Source: Corylus avellana
Taxonomy: Eukaryota > Streptophyta > Magnoliopsida > Fagales > Betulaceae
Reading direction: 5' to 3'
Length of the DNA stretch: 64,000 nt
Assembly (NCBI RefSeq): GCF_901000735.1
Contig: NC_081545.1
Coordinates: 7,617,540 to 7,681,539 of the forward strand
A program made the translations under genes and the position numbers. The notes beneath the pieces were generated by a model that was given only the letters and a program-made list of their open reading frames with translations, was not told the origin of the DNA and ran no database searches. This document shows, one piece after another, positions 1 through 12,753 of the stretch (its first letter is position 1; each line of letters opens with the position of its first letter).

Positions 1-2
1 AG

Positions 3-1376
3 ACAAAATCTGATGGGTCTATTGAGCGATACAAGGCACGTCTTGTGGCAAAGGGGTTCAATCAGGAGTATGGTATTGATTATGAGGAGACTTTTGCACC
101 CGTGGCTCGCCTTACTTCTGTTTGATCACTCCTTGCTGTGGCTTCTGTGCGCCGTTGGGATCTTTTTCAAATGGATGTGAAAAACGCATTTCTCAATGGT
201 GATCTTAGTGAAGAAGTTTATATGCAGCCTCCTCCTGGGTACGATCATCCGCCACACAAGGTTTGCCGACTTCGCCGGGCATTGTACGGTTTGAAACAGG
301 CTCTACGGGCTTGGTTTGCCAAATTCAGCTCCACTATTGCGCAGATTGGGTTTGTTTCTAGCCCCTATGACTCTGCTCTTTTTATCCGGCGATCTGATGC
401 TGGTCTCATTCTTCTCTTACTATATGTTGATGATATGATTATTACTGGAGATGATACTGTTGGTATTCGTAATCTTCAACAGTTTTTGAGCCAACAATTT
501 GAGATGAAGGATTTGGGTTTTCTCAACTACTTTCTTGGATTGGAAGTGTCTTCTGATCCAAAAGGTTACTATCTCTCTCAAGCCAAGTATGCTTCAGATC
601 TCCTCTCACGAGATGGCCTTACTGATTGCAAAATTGTTGATAGCCCTCTAGAGACAAATGTCAAACTCCGTGCCACTGATGGTGAGCTACTTTCTGATGC
701 CACTCTCTATCGACAGTTAGTTGGCAGTCTCATCTATCTTACTGTGACACGACCGGATCTTGCCTATGCAATCCACCTTGTTAGTCAGTTTATGACAGTA
801 CCACGCTCGGTTCATTATGCGGCTGTTCTTCGCATCCTTCGCTATGTGAAGGGCACCTTGTTTCATGGTTTGCATTTCTCTTCTCACTCATCATTAGACT
901 TACATGTATATTTAGATGCTGATTGGGCAGGTGATCCCACTGATCGTCGTTCCACCACGGGTTATTGTTTCTTACTTGGTGATTCTCTCATCTCTTGGCG
1001 TAGTAAGAAACAATCAGTTGTTGCACGCTCTAGCACCGAAGCTGAGTATCGTGCTCTTGCCGACACCACTTCCGAGCTTCTCTGGCTTCGTTGGCTTTTA
1101 CATGACATAGGTGTTTCTCAGACCTCTAGTTCTCCTATCTTTTGTGACAATCGAAGTGCGATTCAAATTGCGCATAATGATGTATTTCATGAACGTACTA
1201 AACACATTGAGATCGACTGTCATTTTGTGCGCCATCATCTTTTGCAGGGGACCCTCCGTCTCTGTCCCATTGCTTCCGCTGATCAGTTGGCCGATGTGTT
1301 CACCAAAGCACATCCACCTGGACGGTTCCGTGATCTTGTTTCCAAACTCAAGTTGGCTTCTACATTACCACCTTGA
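3..1376 (+). pseudogene. Copia retrotransposon pol fragment (reverse transcriptase and RNase H)
   Basis: This is the C-terminal part of a Ty1/Copia polyprotein. The window opens inside the reverse transcriptase and reads in one frame to the terminal stop. The RT core motif YVDDMIITGDD lies near 424-456. The RNase H domain follows, with DADWAGD near 916 and the conserved segment ARSSTEAEYRAL near 1024. The last residues lie just before a polypurine tract. The frame is broken by an in-frame TGA at 123-125, where relatives normally have an arginine codon, which looks like a CpG-type C-to-T change. An open reading frame starting around 138 is therefore only the part after the stop and has no ATG start. 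Gag, protease and integrase would lie upstream of the window. It is a dead element copy, not a host gene. Confidence 0.93.
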
Positions 1377-1445
1377 GTTTGAGGGGGGATGTTAGAATAT
1401 AATCAGAATATATTCTGATAATCACCATAATTGCTGACAATCACC
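1377..1445 (+). repeat. Copia polypurine tract and start of 3' LTR
   Basis: Directly after the pol stop lies a purine tract (GAGGGGGG, 1381-1388), then TGTTAGAATATA beginning at 1390. This is the usual order of PPT and 3' LTR start for a plus-strand Copia element. The unique LTR sequence runs to about 1445, where it merges into sequence shared with 18376 and 34372. The downstream end of this LTR is therefore not resolved. Confidence 0.7.
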
Positions 1446-4400
1446 ATATAAACAATTAGTGGAGCTCTCACTCTTACAAATAATATACGGTTTGAATAAT
1501 TTTTTGACTGATTAATTTTATTCCATAGGAATACAGTATTTTAGACTTGATTGTAATATTCTACTTTGTAGGTTATCAGATTTAAATACATTCAAATATT
1601 TGAATTCAGCCAAGACCGAAAACTCACTGGAGTTAATGGAGGCTGGCAACAGTGATTGGAGGCCGTTGGCGACGGTGATCGAAGATGGATCTTTAATAAC
1701 AAAGGGCTAAAAGAGAGCTAACTATGAACTAAAATAAAAACCAACTGTTAGCTAAAATGAGGCCAACTATGAGCCATAAATGAGGCCAACAAAGGGCCTT
1801 AAATGAACCTAGGTCCAAAAGTTGGGGCCTAGTGGAGTAACTGGACAAGACACGGTTTGCCAAAGAGGTGGGAGACAAGGCGGGTGGAGATTGTGTCAAG
1901 AAAGGATGCCAGAGAAGACGCCATAGATTGTTTGAAGTTTACTCTCTTTGATTTTTCTTTGTGCGCTGCTAATCTCGAAAATATCTCTTAATGGAATGAG
2001 GAAGAGCATATAATATGACTCAGTACGGAAGGAGAACAATAGAAAATAGATAAAAATAAATAAATAAATAAAAAATAACGGAAAAATAAGATAAACTGTT
2101 TACAAAGTCTCACCGGTTAATAATGGGTTTTGGTAGAGTTTCACCACCAAGAAGATGAGAGCAATCATGCCTCTAAGAAAACATCCTTTGTTTAGTAATC
2201 ATAATCTAATCTTCTTATGATACAAAAAAAAATTTAAATAGGCGCCGAGAAACCCTAATCCTAAATTGATTGACTTTTGAGCCAAACCCATTATTAAATT
2301 ACAAAAATCCAAACTCTTAAAATATAAAACGTAATTAATCAATAAAATCTAAATAAAACTAAAGATTAATTTATTTTTTTCTCATCTGGCGTACATCATA
2401 ATATATTTCTAGCTGATCGGGAGAAGCATGGGAACGATGATTGATTGGAAACGAATTTCAAAGAAGTTTTTGACCACCAAGACCCCTACCCAGGTTGCTA
2501 GTCATGCACACGTTTATTTTTTTTCCCCTTTTGAATGGATCCCCAAATACGTTTTGTGCTATGATAGGAAGTGAAATCGGAGAGAAATGATGACAGAGAA
2601 AAAAAAAAAGAAATAAATTAAAAATTAAAAATTTACTTGATCGAAACTGGTGTTAGCTCTAATACCATGAAAAAAAAATATAATACAAAAATAATAAAAT
2701 ACACATGAATATCCTCTCACTACAAAAATTAAGCAAAATAGGGATGTTTGCAAGATGACATTTTTCGCCCAACAAACATTTCTATTTAATTAGGGACGTT
2801 TGAATAGTGACATTTTGTATATATTGTGTTTACTCCATATGAGTTAGTGGGTTATTAGTAAGTTGGTGGGTTATGGACCTATGGTCGTATCTATTAGTAA
2901 CTATTGAGAGGCTGGCCAAAAGGGCTATTGGATAGCCACAGGTGAAGATGTTTGGACCCAAGTCCCTGGGGAAACCATAGAGATGTCCTGAATGCAAGAT
3001 AAGAGATTGGCCCGGCAACATCAATTGACTGAATCGGATGTACAAAGGGCAATTCACATTCTAGATAGTGATGCAGCAACATCCCTAACACTCAACCCGT
3101 TTTTTCGGTAAAGAAACTTCCTTGAGAAGAGATGCAAAACAGACTTAAAAAAGGGTTATGTTTCAATTGCAATAAACGATTTACTCCGGGGCATAAATGT
3201 CGTGCACCTAAACTCCTTTTCATTGAGAATGACCAACCCATGGGAGGTCGTGGCTACCAAAGGAGAGGCAGAGCAACAAGTATGAACCTTGAGGACAAGG
3301 TTCCAGCTGGAGGGGCGGTGAATGATAGGCAAATGGGTGGAAGTTAAGTTGCAATGTAATGTTAGTGGGGTATTAGAGTTAGTAAACCCCTTTGGTAATG
3401 GTTGTACAAACAGTTGTGGTAGTGGTTATTCCTTTTTCACCGCAACCGCTTTAGTGATAATTATTTTGAAGTAACCGCAGCCCCACCTTCTAGGTCAATT
3501 AGCTGTTAATCGCAACTTGCGATTATGTGATTATTGAAGACAATTATTGACCGCTAACTTCTTTTCAAATAATGGGTCTTTTGAGCCTCTTTTAGCGTTT
3601 TAGACCACTTTTTAAGGCCTATTTTAGACTTCTTTAGGCCAGCCACCATATAATAAAATGAGTAATGGCTATTTCCACGGCAAAGAAAATGTGCTTTGTA
3701 ATAACTCGATCTATTATCATTTAAGGTAAACCTCACAAAGAACACTTGAATTACCACGTGAATTAAAAAGCCCACCCTAAATTTTAAAACCTCTCAATTT
3801 CATCCCCTGATTCAATTTGATGCAATTGACCCCTCCGTTAATTTTTGTTGTTAAGCCCTGACAGAAACCACCAAAAAGACTACATTACCCTTCAATTTTT
3901 TATTTTTATTTTTTAATTTGAAATTTGAAATTAAGGATAAATTTATAAATTTATAAAAGTTTTAGGGGTATAAAAGTCATTTCATCATCACTTTAACGTC
4001 CAAAAATTGATGGAGGGGGTAGATTGCATCAAATTGAAAGTTCACCGCAGGAGGGGGGTGAAATTGAGAAGTTTTAAAATTTAAGGGATTTTTTTTCAAA
4101 TCGCGTAGTAATTTAAGAGTCCTTTGTGAAATTTCCCCTATCATTGAAGGCTTTAAGCCAAAGAAAATCGATCCAAAGTAGTAGAATGGGAAAACAAACA
4201 TTACAAATTCAAACAACCAGAACGACTAATACTGTTTGGGCAGTCTTAGCAATCAAACAGACATCGTACCTTCGAAGTTGAAGAGAGAGTAGTCGAGAGT
4301 GGACTTAGGAGTCTTGGGAGAGCCAGAGAGCCGGAGTGACTAAGAGGTGGGAGCTTGAGTGAGTTTGCATGCGTAGAGAGTGTGAGCTCTGAGAGTCTAA

Positions 4401-5388
4401 ATGTAGAGTGTGAAATGCAAATGAGAAAACTGAAAAAAGAAAGTAGTAAGAAGAGCCTCAAACCCTATACCAAGATGATGTTATTATTAATTATATAATA
4501 TATATTACAAACTGGTTACAGGTTATTAATTTTTTTTTTCTAACCTAAGCTAGCTGCAACCTGTCTAGTTGAATATGTAGTTAGCAGTTATTAACTGCCC
4601 CGCTTATACACCCCTACGTTTTGAGAGCAGGCCTTCCTTGGGTATTAAACCAGCCCACCTTAAATACACCTTAAGCCACACCCACTAGCAAAGGAGCCTA
4701 CAAGCTGGTTGTACGTCATCTATGTTAGGTTGACTAAGCTTGAGCTAATCTAGGGCGACCAGACCTAACTCGATTAGGCTAGTTAGACCAAATTTATCAT
4801 GACTGATCAGATATAGGGGGCACAAAAAGAAGCAGCATCCACAATATCCTAGTTCTTGCCACCTAATTACTAGCATTCTAATAGGACCAGAAAATGACGG
4901 AAGTGTGAGCTAAGAGAGTGGGCGCCACATAATTAAATTTGGTGATCCTCGAATCTCTTCTCGCAATTGAGTGTGCATGAGAAATTCTATAAAAAGGAAA
5001 GGGGTTGGATCATTGAGAGGGACGCCTATTATCCTTATCAAACACACTCTATTTGCTTGATTTACTTCTCAAAGTCATTCACTGACATAGGCATTAGAGT
5101 GACCCACGTTGGACCACCGCAGGTCACTCTGACATTTTTTTTTCCCTACCTTGCAGACATTGTCAATATAGTGCTATGTGTGCGACCAACTGACCTCTTT
5201 AGCTAGGATCACCAGCGGATCACTCTGACATTTCTCTTTTCCCTACTTTGTTGTAGGCATTGTTGCTTCAAGGCTTGGTGTCTGACTCACTTCAATTAAG
5301 ACTACCGGTGGGTCACTTTGACCATTCTCTATTTCTTACCTTACAGGCATTGTTGATCCGAGTTTCCGTGTGAGACCAACTAACCTCT
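1446..5388. repeat. Intergenic duplication unit, copy 1
   Basis: This stretch of about 4 kb recurs with high similarity at 18376-22350 and, with more gaps, at 34372-38270. A fragment starts again at 63830. No host gene is visible. It contains remnants of LTR retrotransposons: an LTR-like start with TATAAA, an antisense tRNA-Met primer-site-like AGCTCTAATACCA near 2655, and a decayed gag zinc knuckle at 3111-3347. The rest is AT-rich non-coding sequence. It is the upstream part of each tandem receptor-kinase repeat unit. Confidence 0.8.
3111..3347 (+). pseudogene. Ty3/Gypsy-type gag zinc-knuckle remnant
   Basis: Translation gives a short peptide with LKKGLCFNCNKRFTPGHKC, a CX2CX4HX4C-like knuckle of the type found in Ty3/Gypsy gag proteins. 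A stop codon interrupts the residues just before it (KLP*EEM). No protease or reverse transcriptase follows. The same relic occurs at about 20085-20320 with a deletion inside the knuckle, and at about 35340-35570 with substitutions. The insertion therefore predates the local duplications. Confidence 0.7.
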
Positions 5389-6419
5389 CCATGACATACA
5401 TTTTTTTTTTGAATATGGTTACTCTTGATTCATTAAAAGGAAGAAATACAAAGAGGCTTGGCTCTATAAAGAGAGATCATTACACTCTAAATGAACAATA
5501 TTTGAGATACAAATCGGAATCTCCTCAATCCAAATATTATCCATAATAAACATTGTCGCCTCCTTCGCCAGTCCATGTGCTGCTATATTTGCTTCTCGCT
5601 TGGCATGGCAAATCTTCCATTGTCGAAGAGTTCTTAGCACTGTCTTTATATCCTCCACGATATGCCCATACCGGAGCCAATTTGGATCTCTCTCTCCGAT
5701 TGCCTTCACCATAGACAGTGAATCCCCTTCAAAAATAATATCATAGAAACCTAGGTCCCTGCATAGTCCTTCTGCATGCAAGGCGGCCAAAGCTTCTCCT
5801 GTAGCTGGATCATAGACAGCCATGAAGGATTTACTTTGGGCCGCTAGAACTCGACCAGCTGCATCTCGAATAATCACACCGATTCCCATACATTTCCTTC
5901 CAGTGGAGATTGCAATGTCCCAATTAACTTTGTAGAAACCAGACGGAGGTGCCTGCCATTTCATGCCCGTTCCTCCTCTCCCTTCGTCGGCCTGGTTCAG
6001 CTCCTTTTCATTTGCCTGTGTGAATTGCAAAAGGCCCTCCCAAGCTGTATCAGCTATGATACTTGGGTGGGTAAAGTCACCCCCATGCACAACTAAATTC
6101 CGCCGCCTCCAAATTCCTCGTAATGTTAGAGCTAACAGATTTAGATCTTTCCCAGACAACTGGACCGACAGCTCCTCAAAAAAATCCTTAAAATCACTAT
6201 AACTCCTTGCACATTTTTGGAGCTTACAGCTACTGGCTCCCCATACATCTTGAGCTGAAGGGCAAGCCCAAAGAATGTGATGGACCGTTTCTTTCTCACT
6301 GCAGCAGAGAATGCATCGATCCTCATCAATAAACCCTCTTCTTCTAAGATTTTCCTTAGTAGGAAGAATGTTTTTACAGGCCCTCCATAAAAATACTTTG
6401 GACCATGACATACATTTTT
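5389..6419 (-). mobile_element. 5'-truncated LINE with 17-bp target-site duplication
   Basis: This is a non-LTR retrotransposon on the minus strand. Its poly-A tail reads as poly-T at 5401-5410. The sequence CCATGACATACATTTTT occurs at 5389-5405 and again at 6403-6419. Intergenic copy 2 has a single near-identical version at about 22335, which is the empty site. The element body is about 1.0 kb and keeps only the 3' end of ORF2, as expected of incomplete reverse transcription. Confidence 0.92.
5464..6402 (-). pseudogene. LINE ORF2 C-terminal fragment: zf-RVT and RNase H-like domain
   Basis: About 312 residues are open. The apparent start methionine derives from the target-site duplication rather than from the element. 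Residues 6-57 match the zinc-binding reverse-transcriptase tail (zf-RVT), with a CX2C pair (CILCC) and HHILWAC. Residues about 160-288 form the RNase H-like domain of plant LINEs. It shows VNWDIA (Asp165), GEALAAL (Glu206), FEGDS (Asp230) and the REANIAAHGLAK motif. The endonuclease and polymerase domains are absent because of 5' truncation, so the element is not autonomous. The unbroken frame suggests a fairly recent insertion. Confidence 0.9.
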
Positions 6420-6439
6420 AAAAACGCATATAAAATTAA

Positions 6440-7241
6440 GGAAAATCATATAGAAAATCCTTAGGTTGACGCGCTTTTTTTAAAAACTCCCTGGGTTTTT
6501 TTTTTTGAAAACTTAGTCCCTAGGTAACTCGAAACTACTAGAAAACTCCCTACCTTCAATTTTTGTTAACTGCTGTTATGTGAGTTAAACGAACCGTTTC
6601 ACTTATGTCCACCTCAGTAGAATTTTTGTATCCTACGTGTTCACATTGGACACGTAGGATATAAAACTCACCGTTTTGGATGAGTTTAGCTTAAACTTGA
6701 GGGCTTCTATTTTGAAACCCTCAAGTTTCATTTGGTCAAAAAAAACGAGACACACCTGATACACCTCAAGCCGGCAAGCACTAACCACCGACGCAGATGC
6801 CACCGATGCAGAACCGGCCGGCGACAGAACCACCGGCGACACTACCCATCGGTTATTTCAGTCATTCCGGCGTCGTTTTCGGCTAGGTTTCCGTCAAATC
6901 CCAATATTTTGATTCGGAAAAATCTGGTTTCGACAAAGGTATTTTCCATAATTTCTTTGTGGGTTTTGTTGATTGACTAAAATGGAAGCCTTTTATAGTA
7001 GTTTTTTGAATTGTTTTGTTGTGTTGGAAGCTTTTGGTCGAAACCCCATCCCCATGCTTTTTTGTCGAATATCTGTCGGATTACTTTATACACCTTTCAG
7101 AGGTGGTATTGGAATATTGTGTATAACTTATTGCACTTTTGAGGCAACATTATTGTTGATTGGCAGTGAGTGTGGTCCACCTTGGTTGTGGTCTTGGAAT
7201 GGGACAGTGGGTTTTTCATGTGCACTGCCAAGTTGGTCAAT
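6440..7241 (+). repeat. MULE left terminal inverted repeat
   Basis: About 802 bp aligns by eye to the reverse complement of 13766-14579, with small indels and scattered substitutions. It contains an internal palindrome around 6630-6660 (ATCCTACGTGT and its complement). Open frames in both arms are mirror images of one another and are not genes. Confidence 0.93.
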
Positions 7242-8470
7242 TATTGTTTTGTCGTGTTAGGCAGAAGGCATTCTATCAATTTTTCCTGTGGGGCTTAATT
7301 TCCATTTAATATACAACTCACCATGCTCAATACACAACTCACCGTGCTCATTCTAGAAGGGTATGGATGCTCTGAATTTTGAGAAGTCAAATTTGGTGTT
7401 TAATTTATCTGTTATTTTAATTTGAGTGGGGCTTTCCCTGTATAATACCGGTGTATAATAAACTGCATAATATGTAATATGTAATATGTAATAATAAACT
7501 GCATAATTACTAGGCCATGTGAAGAGGAAAATCCAAGAGGTACATAAGCAAGGCCGAAACACTCATGAGATACAATTAGTCAAATGTATCCATCTCAACA
7601 CAAAATGAGATCCCCATAATCCAAAATAATAAATCTATCCCAAATGGACGACTTGGGTTGATGCTTGTGTAATGTCTATACGAAGATCCATACAATGTTG
7701 ACTATAAACATACTCTCTTTTGGAAATGTAATTTTTGTGTAATAATTCCATTGGACATATTTATGATTGTATTGTATGCAATTGTTGATCTTTTGACATA
7801 TAACAATGGGCGAAAAGTGCACTTTGCACATATAACATGCATGTGCAAAAGTATATGTTTATTATTACTATTATGTTTTGTCATTTTTTCCCAAATGAAT
7901 GGTGGTGAACTATGTCAACCTAACATCCAAAATCAGCTTAACTTGGGCATCTTGAGTCCAAAACATGCACGTATAATTTAACATACTCTAAAATATATAT
8001 ATATATATATTGGATCATTTCATTTCCTGCAATAGATAGATATTATATGTTTTTCGTGTTTTTTTGTATGGACAAATATTTTTTTTCTTACACTCTTTTA
8101 TATGTTTACAGATATGGCTATCAATATAATCATGCACCACGGTGGGACAATGACCCATACCCCATTTAAATACGTTGGTGGCGATGTCCATGAAGTGAAA
8201 GGCTATGATGTTGACTATTTAAGTATGTGGGAAGTCAAAGAGTTGGTTCGTGACTTAGGATACGTGAGCGACGTTAGATGTTGGTATAACGTCGGTGACA
8301 TTCCACATAATACAGTGATATCTTTAAATAGTGATGCAGAAGTTGTAGATTTTGTAAACATTGTGTCTGATTACAAATCAGAAGATTTTCATTTATATGT
8401 TGAACATATGGTGGACAATGCTATAATGGTAGAGGAGCATTTATTTCTTGAAGCAGTTGAAGGACAACAT

Positions 8471-8680
8471 GGAGAAGGTGGTGGCGGGGTGGGTGAGATA
8501 CCTACGGCTACCCGTCATGATGGAGATGGAGAAGGTGGTGGCGGGGTAGGTGAGATACCTAGGGCTGCCCGTCATGATGGAGATGGAGAAGATGGTGGCG
8601 GGGTGGGTGAGATACCTAGGGCTGCCCGTCATGATGGAGATGAAGAAGGTGGTGGCGGGGTGGATGGAATACCTATGGTT
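8471..8680 (+). repeat. 57-bp in-frame tandem repeat in the transposase N-terminus
   Basis: Units start at 8471, 8528, 8585 and 8642, giving about 3.7 copies. Each encodes a 19-residue glycine-rich period of the form GEGGGGVGEIPRAARHDGD. Period length is a multiple of three, so the frame is kept. Confidence 0.9.
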
Positions 8681-11559
8681 GAAGGTAGTATACTTATTTC
8701 TCATTTGTTTATTTTTTTCAAATAATATACCATGAGAGCACTTAGCCTTCCCTCCCCGAATGACTATCAACAAATTTGATTGTTTTTTTTAGGGATGGAT
8801 GACATACCTAATGTTGCACGTGAAGATAGAGATGTACAACGACAAGATGGAGAATGTGAAAATTCTCAATCAAGACATTTCAAAAGCCCACGAGTTAAAA
8901 CTAAGGCTGCCCGTTCTGTTACGCCATCCAAGAAAGCAAGCAAGCAACCCACCACCAGCTGAGGAGGTACATACAAATTGAAATTGAGTTGGACTGTTAT
9001 TAGTTTTTTTTTTTTTTTAATTTTTTTTTTTGTTCGGAAATAATATTCACCAGCAAGAAGATTTATGTTGTCACATTTATTATATTGTGTTGTGGTTGTT
9101 GATCATTTTGTTATTGGTTTTTTATTTTAATTTTTTTTATATATTTGTTTCAGTACGCAGAAGAAGAAGCACACGGGTTGCTCAACCTGTTTTGCATGAC
9201 GAGGAAGACAATCTTAATGTTGGTGCGGACACCGTGCCTAAAACTGGTACAACAAAAAAAGGACGTGGTGGTAGGCCACGGAAGAAGAAAGTGGAAGAGG
9301 ATATTGATGAAGTCATCAAGGAGCTGTTGACTAACTTCGAAGCAACTTATGGCGAGGATGAGGACCTTTTCTATGATGCTGATGAGGTGAAGAAAGAGAA
9401 GGATGGGACGTCCAAATGGTGGGAAAAAGTTGACATTAACACAGGTGATAAAGGACCCGATTTTGGGGATGAGGAATCTGGTGATGAAAGTGATGGTCTT
9501 GCAAGTTTGCAAGACAGTGATGCTGGGGAGGTTGGAAAAAAATGAAGCGGTATAGACAGTTCAATCTGAAACATGACTTGACGATTCCAGTGACTTTTGA
9601 ACTTGGGGATCAATTTGCAGATTCCAATACCTTCAAGAGGGCACTGAAGACGCATGCTATGCAGAATGGGTTTGATTACAACTACAAGCACAATGACATG
9701 AGTAGGGTCAGTGCAGTCTGTAAAGTAGAGCAATGCTCATGGAGGATTCATGCCTCTACTGATGCTACCAGGACTTGTTTTCAAATTAAGACATACTAAC
9801 CGGTTCATATTTGTGGTAATCAGTACGAAAACTCTAGATGCGATGTTGAGTATCTTGTTCGTACTTATAAGAAGGACTTCAAGGATGATCCGACGTGGAC
9901 ACCATATGCATTGAAACAGAGGGTGAAGAGAGACGTTAACATAAATGTTCCTATTGATCGTTGCTATAGAGCGAAGAGGGAAGCATTGAATCAACTGTTT
10001 GGTAGCCACTCGAAACAATATCGCCTCACACAGAAATACGCACTGGTAATACTCAGCACCAACCCTGGTAGTAGTGCTTACGTACATAGAGATGGAGCAT
10101 TCTTTCAGAGGATGTATATTTGTCTTGATGCATGCAAGAAGGGGTTTAGACATGGTTGTCGGCCCATAATTTGCTTACATGCTTGTCATCTGAAGGGGCA
10201 ATATGAGGGGCAATTGTTGTGTGCCATAGGCAAGGATGGCAACGACGATATGTTCCCCATTGCAATTGCTTATCTAAGGCAGAGGCGACAGATTCATGGA
10301 AGTGGTTTATTACCATTTTATTGGAGGACTTATGCGGGCCAGAAGGCGGACTTGGTTGGACTATAATGTCTGACAGACAGAAGGTATTTGGTGTAATATA
10401 CTATTTATGTTCTTATTGTGTTCTTTTATTTCTTTATGTTATTACATATAATTTAACATAAATTTATGTGTGTAGGGGCTTGGAATTGCGGTTGAGGTTG
10501 TATTGCCACATGTTGAGCATCGCTTTTGTGTTCGGCACCTACATGCGAACCTCAAAGCGAAAGGCTACACAGGGAAAGCTATGAAGGATCAGTTGTGGGG
10601 GGCTGCACGTGCAGCCAATGTTTATGCGTTTGACCATCACATGCAGAATATACTGTCAATGGAGAAAGGGGCACACGAATACCTTAGTGGTGTACCTAAG
10701 GCATCATGGTCCAGACATGCTTTCAGCTGTCAAACCAAAAGTGATATGTTATTAAACAACTTGACTGAGAGCTTTAATGCGTGGATTAAGGAAGCTAGGT
10801 CTAAGCCTATACTGACTATGCTTGAAGAAATTCGTCAGCAAATAATGGCACGCTTGCAGCAGAAAAGGAATGGAATCCTGTTGACACACTACACCATATG
10901 CCCAAAGATCCATAAAAAATTGGAGAGGTCAAAAAGTGATGCAAGGAATTGTATTAGTCGGTGGCAAAATGAGTTGGAGTTTGAGATCGAGCACATATAC
11001 GAGCCACGGCATTTAGTCCGGTTAGATCATCACACATGCACATGTGGAAGATGGCAGGTGAGTGGGATCCCTTGCTCCCATGCTTGTGCTGCAATTTACA
11101 TGCATAAACAAAACCCGGAGGATTATTTGGATGATTATTACAAGAAGGACAAGTACATGCAAGGATATGCAGCTCGAGTTTATGGCATGGAAGGTCCACA
11201 GACATGGCCAGCTGATGATCCATGCGATCAAATCCTGCTACCTTGCACTAGAAGGGCTCCTGGTCGACCAAAGATTAGTAGGCGAAAAGCTGTAGATGAG
11301 CCGACTAACCCCTACAAGCTAACCCGTAGTGGATATATCGTTAAATGTGGAAATTGTGGGGGTTTAGGGCATAATTACAAAGATTGTCATTTACCTTTGA
11401 ATCCGGACTGGAAGAGGTGGAAACCAAAGAAATATAAGCTGAAAAAAAATGCTGATCAAGCACAGGTAAAATTCCAAAATTTGTTAACTTAATAATTATT
11501 TAAGTGATATAATAATTATTGTTGGTATTTGTCTTAATGTTTGGTTAAATTATTGTAAG

Positions 11560-12268
11560 GATCACAAGCCCAACAGGAACCACAGGCAGAAGCAGATTTC
11601 TTTATGTCATCACAGCCAAGTGTACGTACACGTAGGGCTACTCAGGCACAGGTAAAATCCAATTTATTTTACTGCTTAAGAAAACTCATATTTTACACTG
11701 ATTTCCTTTTTGGTTTTTTATTTATTTTTAATTTTTTTTAACGCATTTTTTGGATCCCAACATGAACCACAGGCAGAAGCAGAAGCCCACGAGTCATCAT
11801 AGACAAGTGTACGTACACGTAGGGCTACTCAGGCACAGGTAAAATCCAATTTATTTTACTGCTTAAGAAAACTCATATTTTACACTGATTTCCTTTTTGG
11901 TTATTTATTTATTTTTAATTTTTTTAACGCATTTTTTGGATCCCAACATGAACCACAGGCAGAAGCAGAAGCCTACGGGTCATCACAGCCAAGTGTACGT
12001 ACACGGAGGGCTACTCAGTCACAGGTAACATCCTAGTTTTTTTTTTTGTGCTTAAAAAAACGCATATACTTTGTGCTTAAGAAAGTAATATTCACAATGA
12101 TTTCCGATTTTTTTTTTTTTAACGCATTTAATTATTATTTTTGTTAACGCATTCTTTGGATCCCAACATGAACCACAGGCGGAAGCAGGAGCGGAATCAT
12201 CACATCATAGTAGTACACGTATAGCTACACGTCTACTAAGAAGCCGAGGAAGTGGTGCCACGCAATGA
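11560..12268 (+). repeat. Tandemly amplified exon-plus-intron units of about 185-220 bp
   Basis: A segment starting near ACATGAACCACAGGCAGAAG recurs at about 11566, 11760, 11945 and 12167. Each carries a short coding piece (about EPQAEAEA..SSQPSVRTRRATQAQ) followed by CAG|GTAA and an AT-rich intron-like stretch. Both the exon and its flanking intron are copied. The last unit is divergent and ends in the terminal stop. Confidence 0.82.
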
Positions 12269-12753
12269 TCACATTTCTCACTTACCATATCTCTTGGGAC
12301 TAATTGGGGGATTAATTTTGGGACTTTTGTTTGTATTATCGTTGCTACAATTGGGGGATCTTTTGTTTTGGGACTTTATGTGCTTCCTAACTTGAATGTT
12401 GTTTATGAGCATTAAACTTGCACTGTTAGTTATTGAATTACATTTTTCAATTTGGTCATGGCAATTACCAATTCTGGATCGTATTAGTGGATTTCCCAAA
12501 ATTAATTCTGCCTGCAAATTATATTGTAGGGTTCAATACTCATAAATTGCCGCATACGAATGAAACTAATGCATGGAAATACTCGTTCCATAAAAGTAAT
12601 CAGCCAACCTCCAATGCATGAAAATAGTTGTTACATAGAAGCCATAACCATATATTGTTGTGGACAACATAGCTTAGTAAACAATATCCTTGACAACCAC
12701 AAAATAGATAGTCTATTCCACTCATAATAATCTAATTGCCTCATTCCCATGCC

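Larger units (their letters stand above)
8102..12268 (+). pseudogene. mudrA-like MULE transposase, decayed, multi-exon
   Basis: The domains come in the usual order. First is an N-terminal PB1-like region (8102-8460, FKYVGGDVHEVKGYDVDYLS), then an acidic and basic linker (9155-9540). The MuDR DNA-binding segment follows (about 9590-9790, FELGDQFADSNTFKRAL), then the MULE DDE core (9911-10384 and 10476-10800). A SWIM zinc finger (CTCGRWQVSGIPCSHACAAI, near 11038-11097) and a CCHC knuckle (CGNCGGLGHNYKDCH, near 11347) close the core. A typical intron with GT and AG borders separates MSDRQK from GLGIAVEV (10384-10475). Decay is visible as a frameshift at an A7 run (9536-9542), a TAA at 9797-9799, a frameshift near 10275, and histidine for the expected first catalytic aspartate (CLHACHLKG). 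Repeated small exons follow to a final stop at 12266-12268. Confidence 0.9.

Noticed and set aside
4246..4461. Small frame with a signal-peptide-like start (also at 21202)
   Set aside because: Present only in repeat units, changed in length and frame between copies, with no domain.
5963..6202. Plus-strand frame opposite the LINE ORF
   Set aside because: It is the antisense shadow of the LINE RNase H region.
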